Source of the DNA: Hoeflea sp.
Lineage (GTDB): Bacteria > Pseudomonadota > Alphaproteobacteria > Rhizobiales > Rhizobiaceae
Assembly (NCBI GenBank): GCA_020637795.1
Contig: JACKJT010000001.1
Span: 682,001 to 746,000, forward strand
Reading direction: 5' to 3'
DNA length: 64,000 nucleotides
A program made the translations under genes and the position numbers. Every line of letters begins with the position of its first letter. Position 1 is the first letter of the stretch. Under the pieces are notes generated by a model that was not told the DNA's origin, made no database searches, and was given only the letters and a program-made list of their open reading frames with translations. Positions 1 to 8,603 of this stretch are shown here, piece by piece.

Positions 1-264
1 GTCGTAGCGCGGCCACTCGGCCGGCTTTTCCGCCGCCGGATCGATGGCCAGGATGTCGATCTGGCCGGGATTGACCATCTCCAGCGTGCGCACGCCGACC
101 TTGTAGTCGCCGTAGGCCGACAGTTCGGGCGCATCGGGGCGCTGGGTGTCGATGCGGTTGGTGGCGGGCGCAGGCGCGCCCTCGTGGCTGGCTGCGAGAG
201 CGTTGCCTGAAAAAGCTGCAATGGTCATGGCTGAAGCTGCAATGAGGAGAGAAAATCTGAGCAT
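1..264 (-). CDS. Secreted alpha/beta-hydrolase, dienelactone hydrolase-like (partial)
   Basis: Only the first 88 codons are present; the gene runs off the left edge. The start ATG at 264 opens a clear signal peptide (basic MLR, hydrophobic core, probable cleavage after ALA near residue 24). The mature start has the segment YGDYKVGVRTLEMVNP, which I recognise as resembling the N-terminus of secreted dienelactone hydrolase/platelet-activating-factor-acetylhydrolase-like proteins (COG4188 type). The catalytic triad would lie outside the window, so the enzymatic call rests on N-terminal resemblance only. It is separated from the next gene by about 135 bp and looks like an independent periplasmic protein. 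Confidence 0.5.
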   Translation of the reverse strand, partial: MLRFSLLIAASAMTIAAFSGNALAASHEGAPAPATNRIDTQRPDAPELSAYGDYKVGVRTLEMVNPGQIDILAIDPAAEKPAEWPRYD

Positions 265-399
265 GGTATACCTTTCGCGGTTTGGTCGCGTTCTGAAAGC
301 GGAACTGCCGGAGACACCGGTTAGCAGGCTCACGTAACGGTCATGCGACGCTAACTTAGTCCGCCGCACGACGCCAGATCGCGCGCCGGCAAAGGCGGA

Positions 400-1158
400 T
401 CACTTCTTTCGTGCCATGAAGGCCTGGAAAGCGGCCAAGGCCTCGGCGCTCTTGAGCTGGTTGGAGAAATGCTCGGCCTCCTCGCGCATCCGGGCGATCA
501 CCGGGGCCGGGTCCTGCCTGACGAGGCGGCGGGAAATGGCGAGCGCCTGCGGCGGCTTCTGCGCCAGATGTTCGGCGGCGGCAAACACCGCGGGCTCCAG
601 CTCCTCAGTGCCGACGGTCTTGTAGATCAGGCCGGCGCGTTCGGCCTCCTCGCCGGAAAACGGGATCCCGGCGGCGAGAAGCGCGAAGGCCTTCTGGTGC
701 CCCATCGTGGCGGGCGCGAGCAGGCTGGAGGCGGCTTCGGGCACCAGCGCCAGGTCCGTGAACGGGGTGTGGAAGCGCGAGCCGGGCGTGGCAAAGGTCA
801 GGTCGCAATGCATGTGGATGGTGGTGCCGATGCCGATCGCAAGGCCATCGACGCCGGAGACGACCGGCTTGACGGTGCTCGCGAGGCTGCCCAAGAAATC
901 GAACACCTCGGTGCCGCCGGCACCGCCCATGGCAACAGCCATGAAGTCCTGCATGTCATTGCCGGAGGTGAAGACGCCGGGGGTGCCGAGCATCACGTGC
1001 ACCCGGACGGCGTCATCGCGCTCGCCCTCGATCAGGGCTCTCGCCATGGCCGAATACATGGCGCGGGTGATGGCGTTCTTCTTCTCAGGCCGGTTGAAGC
1101 GGATGAGATTGATGGCCCCGGTCTCGCCGGCGCGCTCGGTGATGATGTGATCGGTCAT
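400..1158 (-). CDS. Crotonase family enoyl-CoA hydratase/isomerase
   Basis: A 252-residue crotonase-fold protein acting on enoyl-CoA thioesters in fatty-acid or related acyl-CoA breakdown. The CoA/oxyanion-hole segments are visible (FTSGNDMQDF near residue 63 and VDGLAIGIG near 103). Both catalytic glutamates of classical hydratases appear replaced (Thr in the GGCE position, Phe in the QPE position), while a glutamate at residue 141 in VPEAASS sits as in peroxisomal-type delta3,delta2-enoyl-CoA isomerases (ECI2). An isomerase role is therefore at least as likely as a hydratase. It follows the acyl-CoA dehydrogenase gene by 54 bp on the same strand with a good Shine-Dalgarno (AGAGGGA), so the two are probably co-transcribed. 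Confidence 0.85.
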   Translation of the reverse strand: MTDHIITERAGETGAINLIRFNRPEKKNAITRAMYSAMARALIEGERDDAVRVHVMLGTPGVFTSGNDMQDFMAVAMGGAGGTEVFDFLGSLASTVKPVVSGVDGLAIGIGTTIHMHCDLTFATPGSRFHTPFTDLALVPEAASSLLAPATMGHQKAFALLAAGIPFSGEEAERAGLIYKTVGTEELEPAVFAAAEHLAQKPPQALAISRRLVRQDPAPVIARMREEAEHFSNQLKSAEALAAFQAFMARKK

Positions 1159-1212
1159 GGATGTCCCTCTGGAATTGGTGGCGCGGGCCTTCGCAGGCCC
1201 GCGAATTCGAGA

Positions 1213-2994
1213 TCAGGCCAGTGCAGCGGTGGCGTCCGACAGGCTCGCGGCCCCGGCGGTGGCACTTGCGGCAAGGCCGCCGGTTTCGGGCGCCAGGTTG
1301 GCAGCGGCAAAACGGGCGAGCGCCGCCCTGCCCGCCGCTTCCGGCGCACCGGTATCGGCAAGCGCACCGCGCACCAGCATCGCCGTCGTCGCAGTCAGGC
1401 CGAAGAGCCTGAGATAGGGCGTCGCCCCGGTCAGGGCATCGGTCTGGCGGCCTTCCGACAGCGCCGACTGCATCCAGGCGGTCACCGATTCGAGATCGGC
1501 GATGGCGCGGTCGAGCTTCTCGGCCACGCCTTCGAGCGCCGGCGCATTGGAGGCGCGCGCGGCGTCCGCATCGGCCTTGAAATCGGCGATGAAGGCCGCA
1601 ACCGTGGCGCCGCCCGACAGCGGCAGCTTGCGCATCACCAGGTCGATCGCCTGGATGCCGTTGGTACCTTCGTAGATGGGGGCAATGCGCGCATCGCGCA
1701 GCAGCCTTGCCGCGCCGGTCTCCTCGATGAAGCCCATGCCGCCGTGCACCTGGACGCCAAGCGAGGCGACCTCAAGCCCGATATCGGTGGCAAATGCCTT
1801 GGCGATCGGGGTGATCAGGCCGGCGCGCTCGGACCAGGCTCTTGCCTCCTCACCCTCGCTGACGCGGGCCATGTCGAGTGCCTCGGCACAGGAATAGCAG
1901 ATGGCGCGCGCACCTTGCGTCAGCGCCTTCATGGTCATCAGCATGCGGGCGACATCGGGGTGTTCGATGATCGGGCTCATGCCCTCGCCCTTGAACCCCG
2001 GGGCGCGGCCCTGGGTGCGGTCCTTGGCGTAGGCAAGCGCCTTCTGATAGGCGGTCTCGGCGATTGCCACACCCTGCATGCCGACGGCAAGCCGGGCGTT
2101 GTTCATCATCGTGAACATGCAGGCCAGCCCCTTGTTCTCCTCGCCGATCAACCAGCCGATGGCGCCGGGCCGGTCGCCGAACTTGCCGTCGCCATAGATC
2201 ATGGTGCAGGTCGGCGAAGCGTGAATGCCGAGCTTGTGCTCGAGGCCGGAGCAGAACACGTCATTGCGGCCGCCGAGCGATCCGTCGTCGCCGACGAAGA
2301 ATTTCGGCACCAGGAACAGCGAGATGCCGCGGGTGCCCGCCGGGGCATCGGGAAGGCGCGCCAGCACCAGGTGAACGATGTTGTCGGTGAAATCGTGCTC
2401 GCCATAGGTGATGAAGATCTTCTGGCCGTAGATCCGGTAGGTGCCGTCGCCATTGGGTTCGGCGCGGGCCTTGAGCGCGTTGAGGTCGGAGCCGGCCTGC
2501 GGCTCGGTCAGGTTCATGGTGCCCATCCACTCGCCGGTGACGAGCTTTTCGAGATACTTGGCCTTGAGATCATCGGACGCGTGCTTTTCCAGCGCCTCGA
2601 CCGCGCCCATGGTCAGCGTCGGGCCGATGCCGAAGGCGAGCGAGCCGGAATTCCACATCTCGAGCGCCGCCACGGAGAGCAGCATCGGCAGGCCCTGGCC
2701 GCCGAACTCCTCGGGTCCGGTCAACCCGTTCCAGCCGCCGGCGATCCAGTTGTGATAGAGGTCCTTCCAGCCCGGCGGCGTGGTGACCGCGCCGTCCTTG
2801 AGGACCGCGCCATGCTTGTCGCCGATTTCGTTGAGCGGGGCGATCTCGTCGGAGGCAAAACGCCCGGCCTCGGCCAGGATCGCATCCACGATATCCTCGC
2901 CCAGATCCCCGAAACGCTGCGCTTCCAGTGCGCTTCGGAGCCCCGCAACGGATTTGAGCGTGTGAGCAATTTCGTCTACCGGCGCACGATACAT
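1213..2994 (-). CDS. Acyl-CoA dehydrogenase, long DmdC/AcdA-type with C-terminal extension
   Basis: A 593-residue FAD-dependent acyl-CoA dehydrogenase, about 200 residues longer than short-chain enzymes. Order: N-terminal helical domain, middle domain with MNLTEPQAGSD (about 160-169), C-terminal domain with the catalytic glutamate E442 in IYEGTNGIQ, then a C-terminal acyl-CoA-dehydrogenase-C-like helical tail. The length and layout match the family that includes 3-methylmercaptopropionyl-CoA dehydrogenase DmdC and long-chain acyl-CoA dehydrogenases; substrate cannot be read from sequence. The start is supported by GAGGAG eight bases upstream of ATG. It heads a two-gene operon with the crotonase gene and has a LiuR-like motif about 70 bp upstream. 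Confidence 0.9.
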   Translation of the reverse strand: MYRAPVDEIAHTLKSVAGLRSALEAQRFGDLGEDIVDAILAEAGRFASDEIAPLNEIGDKHGAVLKDGAVTTPPGWKDLYHNWIAGGWNGLTGPEEFGGQGLPMLLSVAALEMWNSGSLAFGIGPTLTMGAVEALEKHASDDLKAKYLEKLVTGEWMGTMNLTEPQAGSDLNALKARAEPNGDGTYRIYGQKIFITYGEHDFTDNIVHLVLARLPDAPAGTRGISLFLVPKFFVGDDGSLGGRNDVFCSGLEHKLGIHASPTCTMIYGDGKFGDRPGAIGWLIGEENKGLACMFTMMNNARLAVGMQGVAIAETAYQKALAYAKDRTQGRAPGFKGEGMSPIIEHPDVARMLMTMKALTQGARAICYSCAEALDMARVSEGEEARAWSERAGLITPIAKAFATDIGLEVASLGVQVHGGMGFIEETGAARLLRDARIAPIYEGTNGIQAIDLVMRKLPLSGGATVAAFIADFKADADAARASNAPALEGVAEKLDRAIADLESVTAWMQSALSEGRQTDALTGATPYLRLFGLTATTAMLVRGALADTGAPEAAGRAALARFAAANLAPETGGLAASATAGAASLSDATAALA

Positions 2995-3063
2995 GTGATC
3001 TCCTCATTGCTGCCCGCCAGAGCATCGCGGCGGGGTCCTGCCCGCCTCCATGGCTAAGTTGTT

Positions 3064-3079
3064 TTTACGTAAACGTCAA
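3064..3079 (-). promoter_or_regulatory. LiuR-like operator candidate
   Basis: The + strand reads TTTACGTAAACGTCAA about 70 bp upstream of the acyl-CoA dehydrogenase start. Paired ACGT cores with flanking TT/AA resemble the motif described for LiuR, the MerR-family regulator of branched-chain amino acid and fatty acid degradation in proteobacteria. The resemblance is from memory of the motif, not from a scored matrix. Position and the downstream catabolic operon fit a regulatory role. Confidence 0.4.
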
Positions 3080-3213
3080 TTTGAGACGTGGAACTTAGCG
3101 TGCAATCGTGGAGTTTCAAACATGTGAAAACACCCCGGCGGATCGCCCGGGTGCGAAGCCGCCCCAAACTGCTGGCAGAACCGCCAAGCAAAAGGGGCAG
3201 CAGGCCTGTCAGA

Positions 3214-4284
3214 TCAGGCCTTGTAGATCATCCAGCCGGTTGTCGATCCGGCGTGATCCTTGCTGGAATAGAAGGTAACCCGATCGCCGCCGTCCCTGGA
3301 AGACGCGCCCATGGCCTTCTCGGCATGGGCCATGAGCTGACCGGCCCCGTCGGCAACGCTCGACATGACGATGCCGACCGACAAGGTGGCATGTCCGATG
3401 CTGCGGCCGGTCTTGGGGTGAATGAGCGGCTTGGATCCGGCGGCGACGCGAAGCCGGTCGACGGCCCGCATGATTTCTGCCTCATCGGCTGTGTTGATCA
3501 GGAAGGCAAAGCGATTGCCGTCGAGGCGGGCGACAAGATCGCCGGCCTGGGTCGCCGTCTTGAAAAGGTGCCCGACATGGCGGACGGCGAAATCCCCGGA
3601 GCCCCTGTCGTCCGCTTCACTGATGCGCTTGAAATCGTCGATCTCGGCATAGGCCAGACCGCACAGCATCGGCAGTTCCGGATTTGCGTGGATGCGTGCG
3701 GCGGCCTTGTTGAAGGAGCGGCGGTTGGCAAGGCCGGTCAGCGGATCGACGAATTTCGTCCGCTCGAAGTTCTCGATATCAGCCTTCACCCCGTCCAGCT
3801 GGGCCGCCTGCTGGGATGCCTCGGCCACCATGGCCTCGCTCCTGGACGCCTGTTTCTCGGTGGCCTCGCTGAGTTGCTGGATCGACCGGTTCAGCGTCTC
3901 CTGGTCGACTTCTCCATCCGATGCGAAGGTGCGCGAGGCTTCACTGATGATCTTGCTATAATCGGTGAGCGAGGATTTCTCCTCCTCGAGCAGCGACATG
4001 AATGTGGTCATCTGGGTGCGCATGCGGTCGTTTGTCTTGGCAACATGCGTCTCTTCGTGGTGATGCGGCAGGTATTTTCTACCCAGTTCATCCAGTGCGC
4101 GCTGTGACTTGGTTTTCCCGAGGCCGACGAATTCCTTGGTCAGTTCCGGATTGGTGCCAGAATAGGCCTCATAAACAAGCTCATAATTGCGCGGCAATCC
4201 GTCAATGCCCATCTGGTACATCGCGGTGGCGACGCGAAGACCAACAGAAGTTGCCGCTGAGGTTTGTTTGTTCATGAAGCTCAC
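3214..4284 (-). CDS. GGDEF-domain protein with degenerate active site
   Basis: A 356-residue protein if started at GTG 4284; ATG 4275 (353 aa) is an alternative. The N-terminal 160 residues are helical, of a type I associate with rhizobial GGDEF proteins, with no recognised sensor domain and no membrane segment. The C-terminal half is a GGDEF fold beginning with the canonical DPLTGLANRRSF. The signature loop reads RLDGNRFAFL where active cyclases have R(I/L)GGDEFAIL, so the second glycine is kept but the metal- and GTP-contacting acidic pair is lost. It is therefore probably not an active diguanylate cyclase and may bind nucleotide or partners. It is monocistronic. Confidence 0.85.
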   Translation of the reverse strand: MSFMNKQTSAATSVGLRVATAMYQMGIDGLPRNYELVYEAYSGTNPELTKEFVGLGKTKSQRALDELGRKYLPHHHEETHVAKTNDRMRTQMTTFMSLLEEEKSSLTDYSKIISEASRTFASDGEVDQETLNRSIQQLSEATEKQASRSEAMVAEASQQAAQLDGVKADIENFERTKFVDPLTGLANRRSFNKAAARIHANPELPMLCGLAYAEIDDFKRISEADDRGSGDFAVRHVGHLFKTATQAGDLVARLDGNRFAFLINTADEAEIMRAVDRLRVAAGSKPLIHPKTGRSIGHATLSVGIVMSSVADGAGQLMAHAEKAMGASSRDGGDRVTFYSSKDHAGSTTGWMIYKA

Positions 4285-4457
4285 TCATCGAAAAAGATGC
4301 ATATTAGCTGATCTACAGGAAAAAGCTTTGGGGCTCGCTAAGCGAATAGCTTCAATTTGATCTTTCGCGCATTCATTTGGCAAGTTCCGCTATAAGAGAG
4401 GCCGATTGCGCGCCTGCGGGGCGGCTGGTAGAGGGTGCGCTGAAAACTGGACAGGTC

Positions 4458-5432
4458 ATGGTGCGCGTTCTCCCGATATCCGACCCCGGCACGCTTGATG
4501 CCGCAATCGACGTCTTGCGGCGCGGCGAACCCGTCGCGATTCCGACCGAAACCGTCTACGGACTGGCAGCGGATGCGACCGACCCGACCGCGATCACCGC
4601 GATCTACGAGGCAAAGGGCCGGCCGCGCTTCAACCCGCTGATTTCGCATGTTTCGGATATCGAGATGGCAAGAGCGCATGTGGTGTTTTCGCCGCTGGCA
4701 GTGCGGCTGGCCGAGGCGTTCTGGCCAGGCCCGCTGACCCTCGTCCTGCCGCTGAAGGAAAGCGGCAGGATCCATCCGCTCGCCACCGCCGGCCTTGACA
4801 CCGCAGCGGTCAGGATGCCCGAGGGTTTCGCGCGCGAGCTCATCGCCGGCTTCGGCCGGCCGCTGGCGGCGCCGAGCGCCAACCGGTCGGGCCGCGTCAG
4901 CCCAACCACCGCGCAACACGTGGCCGACGACCTGGGCGACCGGATCGGGCTTATCCTCGACGGCGGACGCTGCCGGGTCGGGGTGGAATCGACCATTGTG
5001 GCGGTGGACGGAGAAAGCCTGCGCCTGCTCAGGCCCGGCGGCATTCCGGTGGAGCTGATCGAAGAAACTGCCGGCGCCACGATCGAACGGCCGGGCCCGC
5101 GGACCGAAGACGGCCCGGTGATCGCGCCGGGTATGCTGGCCTCGCATTATGCGCCCGACGCGCTGTTGCGGCTCAATGCGACGGAAGCCAGACCCGGCGA
5201 GGCAATCATCCGGTTTGGCGGGATTGAGCTGAAGGGCGAGGACCAGGCGAAGGCGGTCATGGATCTCTCGCCATCGGGTGATCTGCGCGAGGCTGCCGCG
5301 AACCTGTTCGATCTGCTCAAGCGCGCCGATGCGACCGGTGCAACCGGCATCGCCGTCGCCGCGGTTCCCGTCCACGGACTTGGCGAGGCGATCAATGACC
5401 GCCTGGCCCGCGCCGCCGCGCCCAGAAGCTAG
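4458..5432 (+). CDS. tsaC: L-threonylcarbamoyladenylate synthase (TsaC/Sua5 long form)
   Basis: Makes threonylcarbamoyl-AMP from threonine, bicarbonate and ATP for the universal t6A37 modification of ANN-decoding tRNAs. The product is 324 residues: a YrdC/TsaC domain (about 10-200) with PTETVYGLAADA, the basic KGRPRFNPL segment and PLAAPSANRSG, followed by a Sua5 C-terminal domain (about 220-320), so it is the long Sua5 form. The frame stays open upstream to a TTG at 4377, but ATG 4458 places the protein start where family members begin (MVRVLPISDPG). It is divergent from the GGDEF gene and convergent with the TadG-like gene. Confidence 0.93.
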   Translation: MVRVLPISDPGTLDAAIDVLRRGEPVAIPTETVYGLAADATDPTAITAIYEAKGRPRFNPLISHVSDIEMARAHVVFSPLAVRLAEAFWPGPLTLVLPLKESGRIHPLATAGLDTAAVRMPEGFARELIAGFGRPLAAPSANRSGRVSPTTAQHVADDLGDRIGLILDGGRCRVGVESTIVAVDGESLRLLRPGGIPVELIEETAGATIERPGPRTEDGPVIAPGMLASHYAPDALLRLNATEARPGEAIIRFGGIELKGEDQAKAVMDLSPSGDLREAAANLFDLLKRADATGATGIAVAAVPVHGLGEAINDRLARAAAPRS

Positions 5433-5469
5433 AACCGGTCGCCGGGCGGCCGTCCGGCCAGCATCCGGA

Positions 5470-6759
5470 TCAGCCGGTGAGCAGCGGCGTGTTGACGATT
5501 TTCTTGAACAATGTCGTCATCGCATCACTGATGCCTTCCGACGGGCTCACTTCGAAGAACAGGTCGGGCGAGGCACAGGCCTTCATCTTTTGCGGAATTT
5601 CGTTCTGGAAAGGCTTGATCCAGCCGTTGTACCAGCCATTGGTCGGCAGTGGCAGATAGGTGGTGTAAAGGATGGCGATCTTGTAGCCCTTGTCCTTCAG
5701 CGCCGTGCAAGACTTGATGTCAATCGGCTCCTGGCACCGGCCACCGGTGAGCTTTTTCGTGCAACCGGTCGGCTTGTAGCTGTCGCCAACGCCGTCGGAG
5801 ACAAAGAACAGGATCTTTTCTGGCGAATCGGCAGTGAGACCCGTGCCCGGCTTTCCCATCTTGTCGCCGATCTGGCTGAACGCCCGGTCGAAATCCGTCT
5901 GCTGGTCATTGTCATAGCCCTGATAGGGGATCGACATGAGCTCGATGTCGGCCGCCTTCTTCTTGGCATTCTTCAAGTTGGTCGTCGGCTTAACCACTTC
6001 GAGCAGCTTGGTGTCCTCGGCCTTCTCGCCAAAGGTGTAGACCGCCATATGATACTGGCTGGTACTCTTGCGCGACTCCGTTGCCGTATCCATCAGTGCC
6101 GCTGTCGCCTGCGCGACAACGTTGATGCGGGTGGTCACCCCGAGCTTCTTGGCAAGATTGTAGTAGCTGTTCTTGTCTTCTTTTCCCTTGTCGACGATGT
6201 GGCACGCGAATGCGCATTTGTCTGACGTATTGTCGACCATCGTCGCCACATCCGAGGGTGTGGCGCCGACGCCCATCGACGGTGTGTTGTCGAGCAGCAG
6301 GAAGAAGTCGCGATAGATCTCCGTCTGGTATTCGACGGTCGCCTGTCCCGCGATCTGGATGAGGTTCTGTCCCAGAACCTTCGACAAAGTCGTCGGCACA
6401 GTGATCTTGTAATCCACGATGGAATAGAGCCGGCCGTTTTTCTTGACGACACTGGCGCTGATTTCATCGATCGTGAAATCCAGATGATCTTCGAGCTGCG
6501 CCTTGAAGAATTTTACCGCTTCATCCGCACCGACGGCAACTGCGCCGTCTTCGGACAATGCCATTGCCTCCTTGACCCCGACGGAGCTTTCAGCAACGGC
6601 CGCCAACGCGGCCGCATCGGCGGCGCCCTGGACCCTGCCCTTGACCGACAGAGCGTTGCTATAGTCAATCGCCAACCCCGCAGCCGCGATGACCGGCAAA
6701 AGCATCAGAGCGGCGAGAATGCCGAAATTACCGGATCTGTTCTTGAGGAAGCGTAGCAT
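5470..6759 (-). CDS. TadG-like pilus-assembly/vWA-domain membrane protein
   Basis: A 429-residue protein with an N-terminal membrane segment (ILAALMLLPVIAAAGLAIDY, about 14-33) typical of TadE/TadG-like proteins of the Flp/Tad system, followed by a von Willebrand A domain. The MIDAS-like start LLLDNTPSMG has DxTxS in place of DxSxS, and FFVSDGVGDS matches the later metal-site segment. The domain has several cysteines (for example CAFACH) that could form disulphides in the periplasm. Start ATG 6759 is preceded by AAAGG; an upstream in-frame start at 6786 is less likely. No other tad genes are nearby, so this is an orphan and may act outside a pilus. Confidence 0.8.
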   Translation of the reverse strand: MLRFLKNRSGNFGILAALMLLPVIAAAGLAIDYSNALSVKGRVQGAADAAALAAVAESSVGVKEAMALSEDGAVAVGADEAVKFFKAQLEDHLDFTIDEISASVVKKNGRLYSIVDYKITVPTTLSKVLGQNLIQIAGQATVEYQTEIYRDFFLLLDNTPSMGVGATPSDVATMVDNTSDKCAFACHIVDKGKEDKNSYYNLAKKLGVTTRINVVAQATAALMDTATESRKSTSQYHMAVYTFGEKAEDTKLLEVVKPTTNLKNAKKKAADIELMSIPYQGYDNDQQTDFDRAFSQIGDKMGKPGTGLTADSPEKILFFVSDGVGDSYKPTGCTKKLTGGRCQEPIDIKSCTALKDKGYKIAILYTTYLPLPTNGWYNGWIKPFQNEIPQKMKACASPDLFFEVSPSEGISDAMTTLFKKIVNTPLLTG

Positions 6760-6984
6760 GTCGGAGCCTTTCGTTCTTTCCCGCATTTACCTCAAACACG
6801 CTAATATTCACTGAATCTGATCAATTGCATTTGAGCCTCACGGCACACAGACCAGCCCGAAACGGGCTCCGCCCTTTCCGAATCCAGGCTTTCCTGCAGC
6901 AAGCAACGTCAGCCACGGATTGCCGGCTGGCAAAATGACCGCCCCCCCTCGACTTGAGGGAAATGCAAAGATACATGCTTGAGC

Positions 6985-8418
6985 ATGCCTGTTGCCTTGA
7001 CCGCTCCCTCGCTGATCGACCGTTTCGTGGCCATTACCGGCGCACAGAACGCCCTGACCGCTGCCTCCGACATTGCTCCGCACCTGATCGAGCTGCGCGG
7101 CCTTTTCAAGGGCGAAAGCCCGCTTGTGCTGCGACCTGGGAGTACCGAAGAAGTCGCGGCCATCCTGCGGCTTGCCCACGAGACGAACACGGCCGTGGTG
7201 CCGCAAGGCGGCAACACCGGACTGGTTGGCGGGCAAACACCGATGCCAGGCAAAGGCGAGATCGTGCTGTCGCTGTCCCGCCTCAACAAGATCCGCTCGC
7301 TCGATACAGTTGGCCAGACCATGGTCGCCGAGGCCGGTGTGGTGCTTCAGCAGGCCCAGCAGTCAGCCAGCGAGGCCGGTCTTTTGTTTCCGCTGTCGCT
7401 GGGATCGGAAGGCTCCTGCCAGATCGGCGGCAATCTCTCCTCCAATGCCGGCGGCACCGCCGTGCTCGCCTATGGCAACATGCGGCAACTCTGTCTCGGC
7501 ATCGAGGCCGTGCTGCCCGATGGCGAGATCTGGCACGGCTTGCGGTCGCTGAAGAAGGACAATACGGGCTACGATCTGCGCGACCTTTTCATCGGTGCGG
7601 AGGGCACGCTCGGGGTGATCACCGCGGCGGTGCTGAAACTGTTTCCCGCGCCGCGCGGGCACGAGACGATCTATGCCGGCGTCGACAATCCGGAGACCGC
7701 TTTGCAGCTGTTCCGGCTGGCGCAGGATTACTGCGGCCCGTCGCTGACCGGGTTCGAGCTGATGCCGCGGATCGGCATCGAATTCACCACGCGCCATATA
7801 GAAGGTGTCCGCGATCCGCTGAGCGAACCGCACCCGTGGTATGTGCTGATCGACATTTCCTCCGGGCAATCGCAGGATGCCGCTCGCGCCATGCTGGAGG
7901 GGCTGTTCGTCGCCGCCGATGAAAAGGGCCTGATCCGGGACGCGGCCGCTGCCGAGACAGAAGGCCAGCGCCAGGCATTCTGGAAACTCAGGGAATCGAT
8001 GTCCTGGGCACAGAAGCCCGAAGGCGGTTCGATCAAGCATGACGTGTCGGTGCCGGTGGCGCGGGTTCCCGAATTTCTCGGGCTCGCCGACAAGGCGGTG
8101 CTGAAGGCGATGCCGGATGCGCGGATCGTTGCTTTCGGTCACATGGGCGACGGCAATATCCACTACAACATCTCGCAACCGCCGGGAGCGGACCGTGAGG
8201 CGTTTCTTGCGCGCTGGAAAGAAATGAACGAGATCGTCCATTCGATTGTCCTGAAATTGAACGGATCGATCTCCGCCGAGCACGGCATCGGACAACTCAA
8301 GCGGGACGAGCTGGCCGCCATCCGCTCACCGGTCGAGATGGCGCTGATGCACCGGATCAAGCAGGCGTTCGATCCCAGGGGCATCATGAATCCGGGCAAG
8401 GTGCTTGCTTCCCGGTAA
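6985..8418 (+). CDS. FAD-binding oxidoreductase, D-2-hydroxyglutarate dehydrogenase/GlcD-like
   Basis: A 477-residue flavoprotein of the VAO/PCMH family. The N-terminal FAD-binding-4 domain (about 40-220) carries VPQGGNTGLVGG, the pyrophosphate-binding GSEGSCQIGGNLSSNAGG and GAEGTLGVIT. The FAD-oxidase C domain ends with GHMGDGNIHYNI, which contributes metal-binding histidines, and ISAEHGIG. These are typical of D-2-hydroxyglutarate dehydrogenase, D-lactate dehydrogenase and glycolate oxidase GlcD; the full-length single-gene form without GlcE/GlcF favours a D-2-hydroxyacid dehydrogenase. ATG 6985 is chosen over an in-frame TTG at 6979. The gene appears monocistronic. Confidence 0.87.
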   Translation: MPVALTAPSLIDRFVAITGAQNALTAASDIAPHLIELRGLFKGESPLVLRPGSTEEVAAILRLAHETNTAVVPQGGNTGLVGGQTPMPGKGEIVLSLSRLNKIRSLDTVGQTMVAEAGVVLQQAQQSASEAGLLFPLSLGSEGSCQIGGNLSSNAGGTAVLAYGNMRQLCLGIEAVLPDGEIWHGLRSLKKDNTGYDLRDLFIGAEGTLGVITAAVLKLFPAPRGHETIYAGVDNPETALQLFRLAQDYCGPSLTGFELMPRIGIEFTTRHIEGVRDPLSEPHPWYVLIDISSGQSQDAARAMLEGLFVAADEKGLIRDAAAAETEGQRQAFWKLRESMSWAQKPEGGSIKHDVSVPVARVPEFLGLADKAVLKAMPDARIVAFGHMGDGNIHYNISQPPGADREAFLARWKEMNEIVHSIVLKLNGSISAEHGIGQLKRDELAAIRSPVEMALMHRIKQAFDPRGIMNPGKVLASR

Positions 8419-8603
8419 CCTTTCCAAAACGGAAATGGGACGGTGGTCTTTCGCTAACCATCTCCAGAACATAGGTTTTCTTAACCCAAAACTTTAAGCC
8501 GACTGGAACGGCCTGTGGGTCATTTTGCTTCGTGTGAGAGGGCGAAAAGCCCCGGATGAGAAGACCGGATAACCGGCTCTCAAGAGTTACAGAGGCGACT
8601 GAA

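Noticed and set aside
469..3057. 862-codon open frame on the + strand
   Set aside because: It is antisense to the crotonase and acyl-CoA dehydrogenase genes. Its product is Gly/Arg/His-rich with no known domain, as expected from the opposite strand of GC-rich genes.
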